Shown in pieces: positions 12,776 through 21,931 of a DNA stretch of 39,518 bases (position 1 is the stretch's first letter; every line of letters begins with the position of its first letter). The notes under the pieces were generated by a model. It had not been told where the DNA came from. It saw nothing but the letters and a program-made list of their open reading frames with translations, and ran no database searches. Position numbers and translations under genes: made by a program. This stretch comes from a virus: positions 1 to 39,518 of IMG/VR virus record IMGVR_UViG_3300009011_000028; one strand, written 5' to 3'.

Positions 12776-13039
12776 ATGGACAACATCCTGGTTTCAGCGC
12801 TGACGGCCCTGGACGTGTTCCTGTGCGTCATGGTCGTGCTCGCTGCCTGCGATTACCTGCGCAAGGTCCGCCCGGTGGATCAGCCACTGCTGAGCATCGC
12901 CTTCTACCTGGTAGCCATCGGCGGATTCGGTGCGTTCGTCACGTCCCTGCAAGGACACTGGGTAAACCCATTTGGCGTGATGCTTCACGCCGGGGTGGTC
13001 GCCTATGCTTGGGCCCGTCGCGGTCACGTGTTCAGCTGA
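12776..13039 (+). CDS. Second late membrane protein, holin-like (87 aa)
   Basis: It starts two bases after the holin stop. Three predicted helices are visible (ILVSALTALDVFLCVMVVLAAC; LLSIAFYLVAIGGFGAFVTSL; PFGVMLHAGVVAYAWAR). Paired small membrane genes at this place occur in many Pseudomonas phages, where one is annotated holin and the other unknown; this could be an antiholin or a second holin. There is no cleavable signal. Confidence 0.6.
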   Translation: MDNILVSALTALDVFLCVMVVLAACDYLRKVRPVDQPLLSIAFYLVAIGGFGAFVTSLQGHWVNPFGVMLHAGVVAYAWARRGHVFS

Positions 13040-13134
13040 TCCGCGCCACAAAATCGAGGTGCGCCGTTTCGTGGCGCTTAGAACAGATCTGAGAAAACCT
13101 CTATATTGGCCTTTCCCAACTGGAGGCTTTCACC

Positions 13135-13353
13135 ATGACTAGACGTCAAGATGTGCTTATCGCTACTCACCAAGCAAGAAGCAGTGACGGGCTTGAGTTC
13201 GAGGTTCAGGAAATCCAAGAGTACTTGCTTTCGGGAGGCGACCGCATACCGTCGCTCAAGAGATACCAGCAGCCAAACGGCCGCGCCGTGAACCTTCTCA
13301 AAAATGGTGACTTTGAATTAGTCGCTATAGGTGTAATAGCTTCGCCCGTTTAA
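13135..13353 (+). CDS. Hypothetical small protein (72 aa)
   Basis: It starts after CTGGAGGCTTTCACC. It reads VLIATHQARSSDGLEFEVQE, then LLSGGDRIPSLKRYQQPNGR and GDFELVAIGVIASPV. I do not recognise a family; the pattern is of a small beta-rich protein. TTAGAA (13078) and TATATT (13102) could be a weak promoter just upstream, so the gene may be expressed separately from the late operon. Codon use is less GC-rich than its neighbours, suggesting a moron. Confidence 0.55.
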   Translation: MTRRQDVLIATHQARSSDGLEFEVQEIQEYLLSGGDRIPSLKRYQQPNGRAVNLLKNGDFELVAIGVIASPV

Positions 13354-13380
13354 CTCCAACAATAAGGTATCGGGGGTGCC

Positions 13381-14004
13381 ATGGACCGACCTACACCCCC
13401 AGCTTCACTGCTCTCAGTCTCCGACCTGTCCATGCTCGGCATACGGCTCACGCCTGCTCCTGATGTCTGGAAATGGATCATTGAACAGATCCTCTGTGAT
13501 ACCGGCAGTATCCATAACCCCCACCATGCCCACCTGATCGACGCCAACATCGGCGTGCTATGGGCATCGAGTGGATTCGCCAAGCAGGGCCGGATCGTCC
13601 TTGGTCAAGCCGAGCAGCTGATGTTCCGCGCTGGCGGGTGGCAGAAGGCCCGCCAAGAGCAGCAGATGCGGGAATGGTTCGGTGAGGAGCCGGACTACCT
13701 CATCACCTTCGCTGCCGACTACTGCGCTCAGTGCACTGATGCTGAGTTCTGCGCTCTGGTCGAGCACGAGCTCTACCACATCGCCCAGGCGACCGATGAG
13801 TTCGGCGCTCCCAAGTTCACCCAGGGCGGGATGCCGAAGCTCTACCTACGCGGCCATGACGTCGAAGAGTTCGTCGGAGTGGTGAGGCGCTACGGTGCGA
13901 GCAATGAAGTCCAGCAGCTGATCGATGCTGCAAGCCGGCCGCCTGAGGTGGCAAAGATCAACATTTCGAGGGCCTGCGGAACCTGCCTACTCAAGTCGGC
14001 CTGA
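13381..14004 (+). CDS. Putative phage metallopeptidase
   Basis: This 207-residue protein contains VEHELYHIAQ (about residues 127-136), an HExxH zinc site. A downstream region (LYLRGHDVEEFVGVVRRYG) supplies a third possible ligand and matches the 'putative phage metallopeptidase' family found next to terminase genes in Pseudomonas phages. A Cys pair occurs near CAQCTDAEFC. The substrate is unknown. It precedes the packaging genes. Confidence 0.8.
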   Translation: MDRPTPPASLLSVSDLSMLGIRLTPAPDVWKWIIEQILCDTGSIHNPHHAHLIDANIGVLWASSGFAKQGRIVLGQAEQLMFRAGGWQKARQEQQMREWFGEEPDYLITFAADYCAQCTDAEFCALVEHELYHIAQATDEFGAPKFTQGGMPKLYLRGHDVEEFVGVVRRYGASNEVQQLIDAASRPPEVAKINISRACGTCLLKSA

Positions 14005-14034
14005 TTTTTGACAGGTTTTGACGGATGACAACCC

Positions 14035-14496
14035 ATGGCAGCACTACGAAGCGAGGTCAAAGCCTTCATTGTTCAGGCTCTGGCCTGCTTCGATACACCG
14101 TCCCAGGTGGTGGAGGCTGTCAAAAAAGAATTCAGCGTCGATGTCAGTCGGCAGCAATGCGAATCGCACGATCCCACGAAGTTCGCCGGGCGCGGCCTGG
14201 CCAAGCGCTGGGTGGACATGTTCCACGCATGCCGGGAGCGCTTCACCACCGAGACTGCCGATATCCCAATCGCGCACCGAGCCTACCGCCTCCGCACACT
14301 GGGACGCATGGCCGAGAAGGCGGAGAGCATGAAGAACATTGCCCTGACCGCCCAATTGCTTGAGCAGGCGGCCAAGGAGGTCGGCGATGTGTACGTGAAC
14401 CGGCAGACGAAGGTGGATAGCCCGCTCGACAATGCGGTACCCACCTCGGTGCAGGTCACGGTGATGGATGCGAGGAAGCGCGATGCCGACGCTTAA
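14035..14496 (+). CDS. Terminase small subunit (DUF2280)
   Basis: This 153-residue protein starts MAALRSEVKAFIVQALACFD and continues with an HTH-like segment (PSQVVEAVKKEFSVDVSRQQ) that recognises packaging-site DNA. The LAKRWVDMFHACRERF segment matches DUF2280 proteins, which are small terminases in Pseudomonas siphophages. It overlaps the large subunit by 14 bp. Confidence 0.85.
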   Translation: MAALRSEVKAFIVQALACFDTPSQVVEAVKKEFSVDVSRQQCESHDPTKFAGRGLAKRWVDMFHACRERFTTETADIPIAHRAYRLRTLGRMAEKAESMKNIALTAQLLEQAAKEVGDVYVNRQTKVDSPLDNAVPTSVQVTVMDARKRDADA

Positions 14497-15769
14497 CGTC
14501 CCTCAGGCCACTTTCATCAACATGCCGCACAAGTTCCGCGGCTTCGTCGCTGGGTTCGGCTCGGGCAAGACCTGGGTTGGTTGTGCTGGCATCTGCAAGC
14601 ACGTGTGGGAATGGCCCCGGATCAACTCCGGCTACTTCGCCCCGACGTACCCGCAGATCCGCGATATCTTCTTCCCGACCATCGAGGAGGTCGCCTTCGA
14701 CTGGGGCCTGAAGGTCAAGACGAAGGAGAGCGACAAGGAGGTCGAGTTCTACAGCGGCGGCCAGTACCGCAGCACGACCATTTGCCGCTCGATGGAGAAG
14801 CCGCAGACCATCGTCGGCTTCAAGATCGGGCACGCCCTGGTCGATGAGCTCGACGTCCTGCCCAAGCTGAAGGCAGAGCACGCCTGGCGCAAGATCATCG
14901 CCCGTATGCGCTACAGCGTGGCCGGGCTCAAGAACGGTGTAGACGTCACCACGACACCCGAAGGGTTCAAGTTCGTCTATCAGCAGTTCGTCAAGCAGCT
15001 GCGCGAGAAGCCGCTGCTGAACGACATGTACGGCCTGGTACAGGCGAGCACGTTCGACAACCAGCTAAACCTGCCGCCGGACTACATCCCGTCGCTGATG
15101 GACTCCTACCCCGAACAGTTGATCATGGCCTACCTGAACGGCCAGTTCGTCAACCTGACGTCCGGGACGATCTACACCGCCTACGATCGCAAGCTCAACG
15201 GCAGCCAGGAGACTATCCAGCCAGGCGAGGCCCTATTCATCGGCATGGACTTCAACGTCGGCAAGATGTCGGCAGTGGTGCATGTAAAGCGCCTGGGCCT
15301 GCCGCACGCGGTGGACGAGATCATCAACGGCTACGACACGCCGGACATGATCAAGCAGATCAAGGAGCGCTACTGGCTCTACGACGGCAGCGATTACCGC
15401 AACACCCGACAGATCCGGGTCTATCCGGATGCCTCGGGCGACTCGCGCAAGTCCGTGCGGGCCAGCGAGACCGACATCTCCCTTCTCAAGCAGGCCGGCT
15501 TCATGGTCTCGGCGCCCGGTGCTAACCCGCCGGTCAAGGACCGCATCAACTCAATGAACGCCATGTTCTGCAACGCCGCCGGCCAGCGCCGGTACCGGAT
15601 CAACGCCGACAGGTGCCCGACCTACGCCGATGATCTCGAGCAGCAGATCTGGGGCGACAACGGCGAGCCGGACAAGAAGCAGGGCAACGACCACCGGCCA
15701 GACGCCGGCGGCTACTTCATCCACAAAGAGTACCCAATCAACAAGTACTCCCTCGCAGGTGTTTCCTAA
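14483..15769 (+). CDS. Terminase large subunit
   Basis: The start is set at ATG 14483 (428 residues). Walker A GFGSGKT is at residues 24-30. Walker B is LVDELDVL at ~119. The C-terminal RNase H-type nuclease starts at LFIGMDFNVGKMS (~252) with further acidic residues in YPDASGDSR and ADDLEQQIWG. It powers DNA translocation into the prohead and cuts concatemers together with the small subunit and portal. Length is typical of this family. Confidence 0.95.
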   Translation: MPTLNVPQATFINMPHKFRGFVAGFGSGKTWVGCAGICKHVWEWPRINSGYFAPTYPQIRDIFFPTIEEVAFDWGLKVKTKESDKEVEFYSGGQYRSTTICRSMEKPQTIVGFKIGHALVDELDVLPKLKAEHAWRKIIARMRYSVAGLKNGVDVTTTPEGFKFVYQQFVKQLREKPLLNDMYGLVQASTFDNQLNLPPDYIPSLMDSYPEQLIMAYLNGQFVNLTSGTIYTAYDRKLNGSQETIQPGEALFIGMDFNVGKMSAVVHVKRLGLPHAVDEIINGYDTPDMIKQIKERYWLYDGSDYRNTRQIRVYPDASGDSRKSVRASETDISLLKQAGFMVSAPGANPPVKDRINSMNAMFCNAAGQRRYRINADRCPTYADDLEQQIWGDNGEPDKKQGNDHRPDAGGYFIHKEYPINKYSLAGVS

Positions 15770-17088
15770 TGGGCGTAGTCCGATACCTCAGCGACAAGCT
15801 GGTGAACCTGGTGGCGAACCTGGGCACCGAGCGCGACAAGGCATCGGGCTCGACGTATGCGCCGGTGATCCTGACCGATGAGCAGCTGATCAACGCCTAC
15901 CGTGGTGCATGGTTGCCCCGCAAGATCGTGGACATCCCGGCATTGGACGGGACGCGCCGCTGGCGGGCCTGGCAGGCTGACAAGGGGCAGATCGAGAAGA
16001 TCGAGGCCGAGGAAGCCCGCCTGGACCTTCGCGCCAAGGTGAAGCAGGCCTTGACGAGGGCAAGGCTGTTCGGTGGGTCTGCCATCTTCATCGGCACCGG
16101 CGAGACCAACACATCTCTTCCGCTCAACCCCGATCGAATCCAGGCAGGCGGACTCAAGTACCTGGCGGTGATGAACCGCAGGCAGCTTTCGCCGACCGAG
16201 ATCGAGCAAGACCCGCAGTCGGAGCGCTTCGGCAAGCCCAAGGCCTACCGGCTTGCGGATAGCCAGCTGGAGATCCACCCGTCTCGACTGGTGATCTTCT
16301 CCGGCGCCGAGCACCCAGACCCTGATCTGGCCCCGGCCAACATCTTCGGCTGGGGCGATTCGGTTCTGCAGGCGCTGTTCGAGGCCATCAAGCAGTCGGA
16401 CGGCACCATGGCCAACGTGGCCAGCCTGGTGTTCGAGGCCAAGGTCGACGTTATCCGCATTCCTGACTTCATGCAGAGCCTGCAGGACGATGGATACCGG
16501 AAACAGGTGCTGGAGCGAATCACCTTGGCAGCCACCGCCAAGGGCATCAACGGGACGCTGCTGCTCGACAAGGAAGAGGACTACGAGACCAAGTCGGCAA
16601 GTTTCGGCACGCTGCCCGACATCATCGACCGCTTTCTACAGGCTGTATCCGGCGCCGCCGACATCCCAGCCACCCGCTTGCTGGGGCAGTCGCCGTCCGG
16701 CCTGAACTCGACCGGTGAAGCTGACCTGCGCAACTACTACGACCGCATTCAGGCGCTGCAGGAGCTGGACATCACGCCTGCTCTGAAGCTGCTGGATGAC
16801 TGCCTGATCCGCTCGGCGCTCGGCTCCAGGCCGTCCCAGATCCACTACGTGTGGAATCCCCTCTGGCAGCCGACGGCGAAGGAGCGGTCGGAGATCAGCA
16901 AGCAGACTGCCGAGACCATCAAGATCCTGGGCGAGACGAAGCTCTGGCCTGAAGACGCTCTGAGCAAGGCGGCCACCACGCTGCTGGTCGAGCAGAGCGT
17001 TCTGCCCGGCCTGGAGGCGGCGGTCGCTGAGTTCGGTGCTGAACTGCCCGACGAAGAAGAGCCAGACGACGTTACGGCCACGCCCTGA
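15769..17088 (+). CDS. Portal protein (DUF1073 type)
   Basis: This 439-residue protein has the DUF1073 / HI1409-like portal pattern: NAYRGAWLPRKIVDIPALDG near the N-terminus, LTRARLFGGSAIFIGTG, then GQSPSGLNSTGEADLRNYYD. It forms the dodecameric portal vertex through which DNA is packaged and to which the neck attaches. Its start overlaps the terminase stop by one base. Databases may label such proteins 'anti-CBASS Acb1 family' because of fusions in relatives; I see no phosphodiesterase domain here. Confidence 0.9.
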   Translation: MGVVRYLSDKLVNLVANLGTERDKASGSTYAPVILTDEQLINAYRGAWLPRKIVDIPALDGTRRWRAWQADKGQIEKIEAEEARLDLRAKVKQALTRARLFGGSAIFIGTGETNTSLPLNPDRIQAGGLKYLAVMNRRQLSPTEIEQDPQSERFGKPKAYRLADSQLEIHPSRLVIFSGAEHPDPDLAPANIFGWGDSVLQALFEAIKQSDGTMANVASLVFEAKVDVIRIPDFMQSLQDDGYRKQVLERITLAATAKGINGTLLLDKEEDYETKSASFGTLPDIIDRFLQAVSGAADIPATRLLGQSPSGLNSTGEADLRNYYDRIQALQELDITPALKLLDDCLIRSALGSRPSQIHYVWNPLWQPTAKERSEISKQTAETIKILGETKLWPEDALSKAATTLLVEQSVLPGLEAAVAEFGAELPDEEEPDDVTATP

Positions 17089-17096
17089 GGTAAACC

Positions 17097-18194
17097 ATGC
17101 ACATCACTGACAAAGTCAGCCTGGGTGACACCAAGCTGAGCGATTCCGGCTACCTGGAGGCTTTTGCCCTAACCGCCCGGACAGGCGTCCAGCAGTACCT
17201 GGGGCGCGAAGTGGGGCGGCCCGACCTGGAAGTGGTCAACGTGTACCGCGACCAGGCCGAGGTGTTCTCCAAGGCCTCGCTGCAGACGTTCTCCAAGATC
17301 CCCATCACCAACGACCACCCGGCCGAGGCGGTAACCGCCGCGAACTGGAAGAAGGTTGCTGTGGGCACCACCGGTGACGACGTCCTGCGTGACGGCGAGT
17401 ACCTGAAGATCGGCCTGAAGATCACCGACGCCGCTGCCGTGGGCGCGGTGCAGGCAGGCAAGCGCGAGCTGAGCGTCGGCTACAGCTGCGAACTGGTGTG
17501 GGCAGACGGCGTGGCCGAGGACGGCACCAGGTACCAGGCCAAGCAAACCAACATCATAGCCGACCACATCGCCATCGTTCAGCGCGGGCGGGCCGGCAGC
17601 CGGGCGAGCATTGGCGACTCCTGGCCACAACACACCCCAACCCCCGAGGAAAACCCCATGACCCTGAAGACGGTTACCGTCGACGGCATCCCGGTTGAAG
17701 TAACCGACCAGGGCGCCGCTGTCATCGCCACCCTGCAAGGCCGCCTGGCCGACGCTGCTACCAAGCTGAGCACTGCCGAGGCTTCGCACGTCGCCGCCAT
17801 CGCCACCAAGGACACCGAGCTGGCCAAGAAAGACGCCGAGATCGATGACCTGAAGGCCAAGCAGATCACCGACGCGCAGATCGATGCGCGCGTGAAGGCC
17901 CGCGCCGACCTGATCGCGAAGGCCAAGACCATCGCTGACGGTGATTACACCGGCAAGAGCGATGCCGAGATCCGCAAAGCGGTAGTGATCGCCAAGCTGG
18001 GCGATGCGGCGGTGGCGGGCAAGGCGGAAGCCTACGTCGACGCTCGCTTCGACATCCTGGCCGAAGTCGCCGCCAAAGACCCGGTTCGTCAGCACCTGAT
18101 CAATCAGGACGGCAAGCCGAAGAACACCCATGACAACGGCCAGCAGGCCTACGAGGAGCGTCTGAACGACGCTTGGAAAGGGGGTGCCAAGTAA
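17097..18194 (+). CDS. Prohead protease/scaffold-type protein (DUF2213)
   Basis: This encodes 365 residues. The N-terminal ~180 residues (SGYLEAFALTARTGVQQYLG; SKIPITNDHPAEAVTAANWK; RELSVGYSCELVW; DHIAIVQRGRAG) match DUF2213, a capsid maturation protease-like domain with His in NDHP and Ser in LSVGYS. A coiled coil at ~195-260 and a helical tail probably serve as scaffold. It lies between portal and capsid, as expected. Confidence 0.85.
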   Translation: MHITDKVSLGDTKLSDSGYLEAFALTARTGVQQYLGREVGRPDLEVVNVYRDQAEVFSKASLQTFSKIPITNDHPAEAVTAANWKKVAVGTTGDDVLRDGEYLKIGLKITDAAAVGAVQAGKRELSVGYSCELVWADGVAEDGTRYQAKQTNIIADHIAIVQRGRAGSRASIGDSWPQHTPTPEENPMTLKTVTVDGIPVEVTDQGAAVIATLQGRLADAATKLSTAEASHVAAIATKDTELAKKDAEIDDLKAKQITDAQIDARVKARADLIAKAKTIADGDYTGKSDAEIRKAVVIAKLGDAAVAGKAEAYVDARFDILAEVAAKDPVRQHLINQDGKPKNTHDNGQQAYEERLNDAWKGGAK

Positions 18195-18646
18195 TGGCCA
18201 TTCAAACCACCTACAGCTCGACCATCCGCGCCGGCCTGCCGGGCATGATCGTCGATATGATCCCGAAGACCCTGATCTCCCGCACCGTGCAGGCTGCTGC
18301 CGGCCTGGCCTTCGGTGTTCCGGTCATCCAAGGCACCGCCGATAAGGCCGGTCGCGCCTCGACCACCGGCGACACCGCCGCCAAGTTCGTTGGCATCAGC
18401 GTCCGCGATCGCTCGATCAAGGCTGAGGCCAACCAGTACAGCCAATACGAATCGGCCCGCGTGATGACCAAGGGCGCCATCTGGGTGACCGCATCCGTGC
18501 AGGTTGCCGCAGGCGACCCGGTCTACTTCGTGCCGGCAACCGGCGTGTGGACCAACGTGGCCACCGACAACGTCCTGGTGGCCAACGCCCGCTTCGACAC
18601 CAGCACCACCGGTGCCAACCAAATCGCTCAAGTCCGCCTGGGCTAA
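18194..18646 (+). CDS. Capsid cement/decoration protein
   Basis: This 150-residue protein starts at ATG 18194 (MAIQTTYSSTIRAGLPGMIV), overlapping the protease stop by one base. It is beta-rich (KFVGISVRDRSIKA; VTASVQVAAGDPVYFVPATG) and matches structural cement proteins (Gp24/DUF2190-like) that stabilise the head. It directly precedes the major capsid gene. Confidence 0.8.
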   Translation: MAIQTTYSSTIRAGLPGMIVDMIPKTLISRTVQAAAGLAFGVPVIQGTADKAGRASTTGDTAAKFVGISVRDRSIKAEANQYSQYESARVMTKGAIWVTASVQVAAGDPVYFVPATGVWTNVATDNVLVANARFDTSTTGANQIAQVRLG

Positions 18647-18655
18647 GGAGAAACC

Positions 18656-19585
18656 ATGCGTCATATTCAGCTCCTCGATGCTCAGGCCGCCCTGGGCTTC
18701 GTGGTCTCGCAGACCTCGTACATCGAGCGTCAGGTAAACGAGATCGTCTACCCGGACATTCAGTACCCGGGCCTGATTCCGGTCGACACCTCCGCGCCCG
18801 AGTGGATCAAGACCGTCACCTACTACTCCGCCGACAAGGTGGGCAAGGCCGACTGGATCAACGGCAACGCCGATGACATCCCGCTGGCCAGCACCGAGCG
18901 GACCAAGTTCGAAACCAACGTGCACATGGCAGGTATCGGCTATGGCTACGGCCTGGAGGAGATCAGCCAAGCGCAGATGCTCGGCATCAGCCTGACCGCC
19001 GACGATGCCATGGCTGCACGCCGTGCCTACGAAGAGATGGTCGACCGCGTTGCCCTGCTGGGTGATTCGTCGAAAGGCTTCTCGGGCCTGTTCAACTTCC
19101 CAGGCGTCACCGCCGGCACCGCGGTGACCGGTAACTGGGCCACCGCGACCGCCGACCAGATCCTGGCCGACGTGAACACCGCGCTGACCGTCCAGGCGCA
19201 GGGCACCCTGTACACCGCGTTCTCGGACACCCTGCTGCTGCCCTACAGCAAGTTCCTGCTGCTGGCCACCCGCAAGGTGAACGAGCAGGGCCTGGAGTCG
19301 ATCTTCACCTACCTGCAGAAGAACAACGTCTACACCGCCACCACCGGGCGCCCGCTGCTGATCAAGGGCCTGAATGGCCTGGACACCGCCGGCGCTGGCA
19401 ACACCGCGCGCATGATCAGCTACCGCCGCGACCCGTCGGTGCTGAAGATGCACATCCCGATGCCGCATCGCTTCCTGCCTGTCTACCAGGCCGGCCCGAT
19501 CCGCTGGGAAGTGCCGGGTATCTTCCGCCTGGGCGGCGTGGACGTTCGCCGTCCTGCCGAAGTCCGCTACACCGACGGCATCTAA
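18656..19585 (+). CDS. Major capsid protein (DUF2184)
   Basis: This 309-residue protein carries text typical of DUF2184 capsid proteins: DIQYPGLIPVDTSAPEWIKT, HMAGIGYGYGLEEISQAQML and ALLGDSSKGFSGLFNFPGV. It has an HK97-like fold by family. There is no N-terminal delta domain, so scaffold function probably sits in the DUF2213 protein. AAGGAG lies upstream. Confidence 0.92.
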   Translation: MRHIQLLDAQAALGFVVSQTSYIERQVNEIVYPDIQYPGLIPVDTSAPEWIKTVTYYSADKVGKADWINGNADDIPLASTERTKFETNVHMAGIGYGYGLEEISQAQMLGISLTADDAMAARRAYEEMVDRVALLGDSSKGFSGLFNFPGVTAGTAVTGNWATATADQILADVNTALTVQAQGTLYTAFSDTLLLPYSKFLLLATRKVNEQGLESIFTYLQKNNVYTATTGRPLLIKGLNGLDTAGAGNTARMISYRRDPSVLKMHIPMPHRFLPVYQAGPIRWEVPGIFRLGGVDVRRPAEVRYTDGI

Positions 19586-19594
19586 GGGGGTCGC

Positions 19595-19981
19595 ATGGCT
19601 AAGGTAACCAACACCCATAGCAAGACCCCCATCGGCCTTCCTGACGGCTCCGTGGTGCCTCCTGGCGGCACTATCGATGTGCCGCAGTGGGTCGACTACA
19701 GCAATCGCCAGAATCTGGCGTTCTACGTCGAGACCGGCGTGCTGGTGGTCGAAGGTGGCGAGGCTGTTGAGCTCAGCAAGGAAGAACTGTTCGCCAAGCT
19801 GAAGGCGCTGGGTGTCGAGGCTGGCAAGAACTCCAGCCTGAAAACCCTTCAGGAGCGACTGGCCGAGGCTGAGGCCAAGGCCAAGGAAGAGGCAATCGCG
19901 AAGCTCAAGGAAAAGGGCATCGAGGTCGGCGACGACGTCACCCTGGAAGAGCTGCAGGCCGAACTGGCCAAGCACCCGTAA
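19595..19981 (+). CDS. Head-associated protein with HeH-like tail (128 aa)
   Basis: The N-terminal half (TPIGLPDGSVVPPGGTIDVP ... AFYVETGVLVVEG) is a small beta domain. The C-terminal part has two copies of an LEM/HeH-like motif (SKEELFAKLKALGVEAGKNS and KLKEKGIEVGDDVTLEEL) separated by an Ala/Glu/Lys coiled coil. Such proteins sit after the capsid gene in several siphophages; the role may be head decoration or neck attachment. Confidence 0.65.
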   Translation: MAKVTNTHSKTPIGLPDGSVVPPGGTIDVPQWVDYSNRQNLAFYVETGVLVVEGGEAVELSKEELFAKLKALGVEAGKNSSLKTLQERLAEAEAKAKEEAIAKLKEKGIEVGDDVTLEELQAELAKHP

Positions 19982-20023
19982 CAACCACGGGCGGTTCGCC
20001 GCCCTCTTATTCGAGACATCCCG

Positions 20024-20548
20024 ATGCCAGAATTCTACGGATCCGTCGCAGGCGCCGACGCCTACCACTCTGCCCGGGCGAATGCTGCCTGGGCCGGCAG
20101 TGACGAAGCGAAGCAGGCGGCGCTGATCAGGGCATCGGCCTACATCGACGGCAAGTACCAGCAGCAGAACAGCTGCGGGCGCTGGGAGTCGATGTTCTCC
20201 GGCGTGAAGACCGGTGGCCGGGCGCAGGAACTACAGTGGCCGCGCACCGGCGCAACGGACAACGAAGGCGCGGCCATCCCGCCTGACGAGGTTCCAGCGG
20301 AGATTGAACGGGCCACCTACGAGGCGGCGCTGCGCGAACTAGTGAACCCTGGCAGCCTGAGCCCTGACTACGTAGCCGCCGAGGCCATAAAGCGGCAGAA
20401 GGTCGACGTGCTGGAGATCGAGTACCAGGCCACGGCCACGACTGACGGAGGCGTCCCGACACGCCCGGTGTTGACCGTAGTGGATGAGTTGGTGGCCCCG
20501 CTCCTGCGCAGTAACAGGCTGTGCGGTGTGGCGGTGTTTGTCGTATGA
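20024..20548 (+). CDS. Head-tail adaptor (DnaT-like family)
   Basis: This 174-residue protein reads MPEFYGSVAGADAYHSARAN, ASAYIDGKYQ, then LQWPRTGATDNEGAAIPPDE. These are hallmarks of the phage 'DnaT-like ssDNA-binding' family, which by synteny is a neck/head-completion protein rather than a replication factor. The stop overlaps the next start (ATGA). Confidence 0.75.
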   Translation: MPEFYGSVAGADAYHSARANAAWAGSDEAKQAALIRASAYIDGKYQQQNSCGRWESMFSGVKTGGRAQELQWPRTGATDNEGAAIPPDEVPAEIERATYEAALRELVNPGSLSPDYVAAEAIKRQKVDVLEIEYQATATTDGGVPTRPVLTVVDELVAPLLRSNRLCGVAVFVV

Positions 20549-21546
20549 AGGCCTCCGAGGTAGAGGCCGAGATCGAGCGCCTTGAGATCGAGGTGCAGCA
20601 GGCCTACCTGGATCAGGTCGCGCAGACCGTGCGCTATGTGAGCATCAGCGAGCTAGAGAAGGCGGTCGAGGACAACGACGAAGACCGGATAGCCGAAATC
20701 CTGTCCCTCGGGCTATTCGCGCTGCTGGTCGAGCGTCTCCGCGCAGTGTATGCCCGGGGCGCAAGCAAGGAGCTGTTGGCGGTGATCATCCCTGGCGTGC
20801 GCCGGGAGGTCGACATGGGCCATCCTGACGTCACCTCGTTCCTGGCCAGTCAGGCCGCCGCGCTGCGCGACCAGGTTGCCCGCGAGCAGGCCGAAGCTGT
20901 GCGGGTGGTGCTGTCCATGGGGCGTGACCGGGGCGATACGGCGCGAACCGCTGCGCTGAGCCTGGCAGGTCGAATGAGCAAGCAGACCGGGCGGCGCACC
21001 GGCGGTGTAGTGGGCCTGAACGGGCCGGCTGCCGAGGCATCCCAGCGAGCACGCGACCAGTTGGCCAGTGGCGACCCTGCCCGCATGCGCGAGTACCTGA
21101 CCCGGTTGCGTCGTGATCCAGCCTTTGACGCTGCGGTCCGCGAGGCGATCGAGCAGAAGCGGCCGGTGCCGAAGGCGATCATCGACCGGGCGGCCTCTGC
21201 CTACGCCCAGCGCCTGCTTGGCACCTATGCCGAGGCCCTGGCCCAGACCAACACCTCCGAGGCCTATAACAAGGGCCGGGAGGAGGGCTGGAAGCAGCTA
21301 ACCGCCCGCAGCAGTGGCATGTACACCTTCGCCAAGACCTGGCGCTCCATGCGAGACAACAAGGTCAGGCACACCCATGCAGCTATGAATGGGCAGGTGG
21401 TCATGGCCGATCAGCCTTTCACCTCGCCGAGCGGCGCGATGCTGATGTTCCCGTGCGACACCTCGCTTGGTGCTCCGCTCAATGAGCGCATCCGCTGCCG
21501 CTGCGTCGTCGAATACTCACTCAGGAAGACCAGCCAGGCGGTGTGA
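20545..21546 (+). CDS. Minor head protein (phage Mu gpF/SPP1 gp7-like)
   Basis: This 333-residue protein starts at ATG 20545 (MKASEVEAEIERLEIEVQQA). It is largely helical, with the C-terminal head-morphogenesis signature: YAEALAQTNTSEAYNKGREE, RDNKVRHTHAAMNGQVV, then FPCDTSLGAPLNERIRCRCV. Proteins of this type sit inside the head and help DNA ejection or assembly. Confidence 0.85.
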   Translation: MKASEVEAEIERLEIEVQQAYLDQVAQTVRYVSISELEKAVEDNDEDRIAEILSLGLFALLVERLRAVYARGASKELLAVIIPGVRREVDMGHPDVTSFLASQAAALRDQVAREQAEAVRVVLSMGRDRGDTARTAALSLAGRMSKQTGRRTGGVVGLNGPAAEASQRARDQLASGDPARMREYLTRLRRDPAFDAAVREAIEQKRPVPKAIIDRAASAYAQRLLGTYAEALAQTNTSEAYNKGREEGWKQLTARSSGMYTFAKTWRSMRDNKVRHTHAAMNGQVVMADQPFTSPSGAMLMFPCDTSLGAPLNERIRCRCVVEYSLRKTSQAV

Positions 21547-21547
21547 C

Positions 21548-21931
21548 ATGCCGATCAAGAGCACCATGCAGTCGTCGTTCGGGCGCCTGTTCGATACCGC
21601 GTTCGCTGAGGCGGTGCGCGACTTCACCGGAACCTACCCGGGCGAAGGCGTCTGGGATCCGGTAGAGGAGGTGACCACCGCCCAGCCGGTCATCTACACC
21701 GGCCGCGGCGTGCTGAGCCGCTACAAGAAGGACCAGGTCGACGGTGTAAACATCCTGGCCACCGATGTGAGGCTGATTGCCCTGGTGAACGAAGTCACCG
21801 ATCAGCCGGCGCCCGAGCACATCGTCACCGCGCCCGACCTCATCACCAGCCAGCCCAAGCAATACCGGGTTATGGAAGCCACCACCGACCCTGTTGGTGT
21901 GCACTACCAGATTCAGCTGAGGGCAATCTGA
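21548..21931 (+). CDS. Head-tail connector protein (127 aa)
   Basis: It starts at ATG 21548 (MPIKSTMQSSFGRLFDTAFA). It is beta-rich (VIYTGRGVLSRYKKDQVDG; YRVMEATTDPVGVHYQIQL), the form of neck stopper proteins, between the minor head gene and the gp10-like gene. Related sequences are sometimes misnamed 'glutamate 5-kinase'. The stop overlaps the next start by one base. Confidence 0.7.
   Translation: MPIKSTMQSSFGRLFDTAFAEAVRDFTGTYPGEGVWDPVEEVTTAQPVIYTGRGVLSRYKKDQVDGVNILATDVRLIALVNEVTDQPAPEHIVTAPDLITSQPKQYRVMEATTDPVGVHYQIQLRAI

Noticed and set aside
15769-17088. Anti-CBASS (Acb1) function for the portal gene
   Set aside because: The protein reads as a full DUF1073 portal; no phosphodiesterase domain or HxT/S pair typical of Acb1 is visible. 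The label comes from fusions in relatives.
17169-20068. Long reverse-strand frames (320 and 639 codons) across the head genes
   Set aside because: They are mirror frames of the protease, capsid and neck genes produced by GC-rich third positions; no ribosome sites and Gly/His/Val-rich nonsense composition.
20024-20548. Replication role for the DnaT-like protein
   Set aside because: It lies in the neck-gene block between head decoration and minor head genes; the family name is historical and the synteny is structural.
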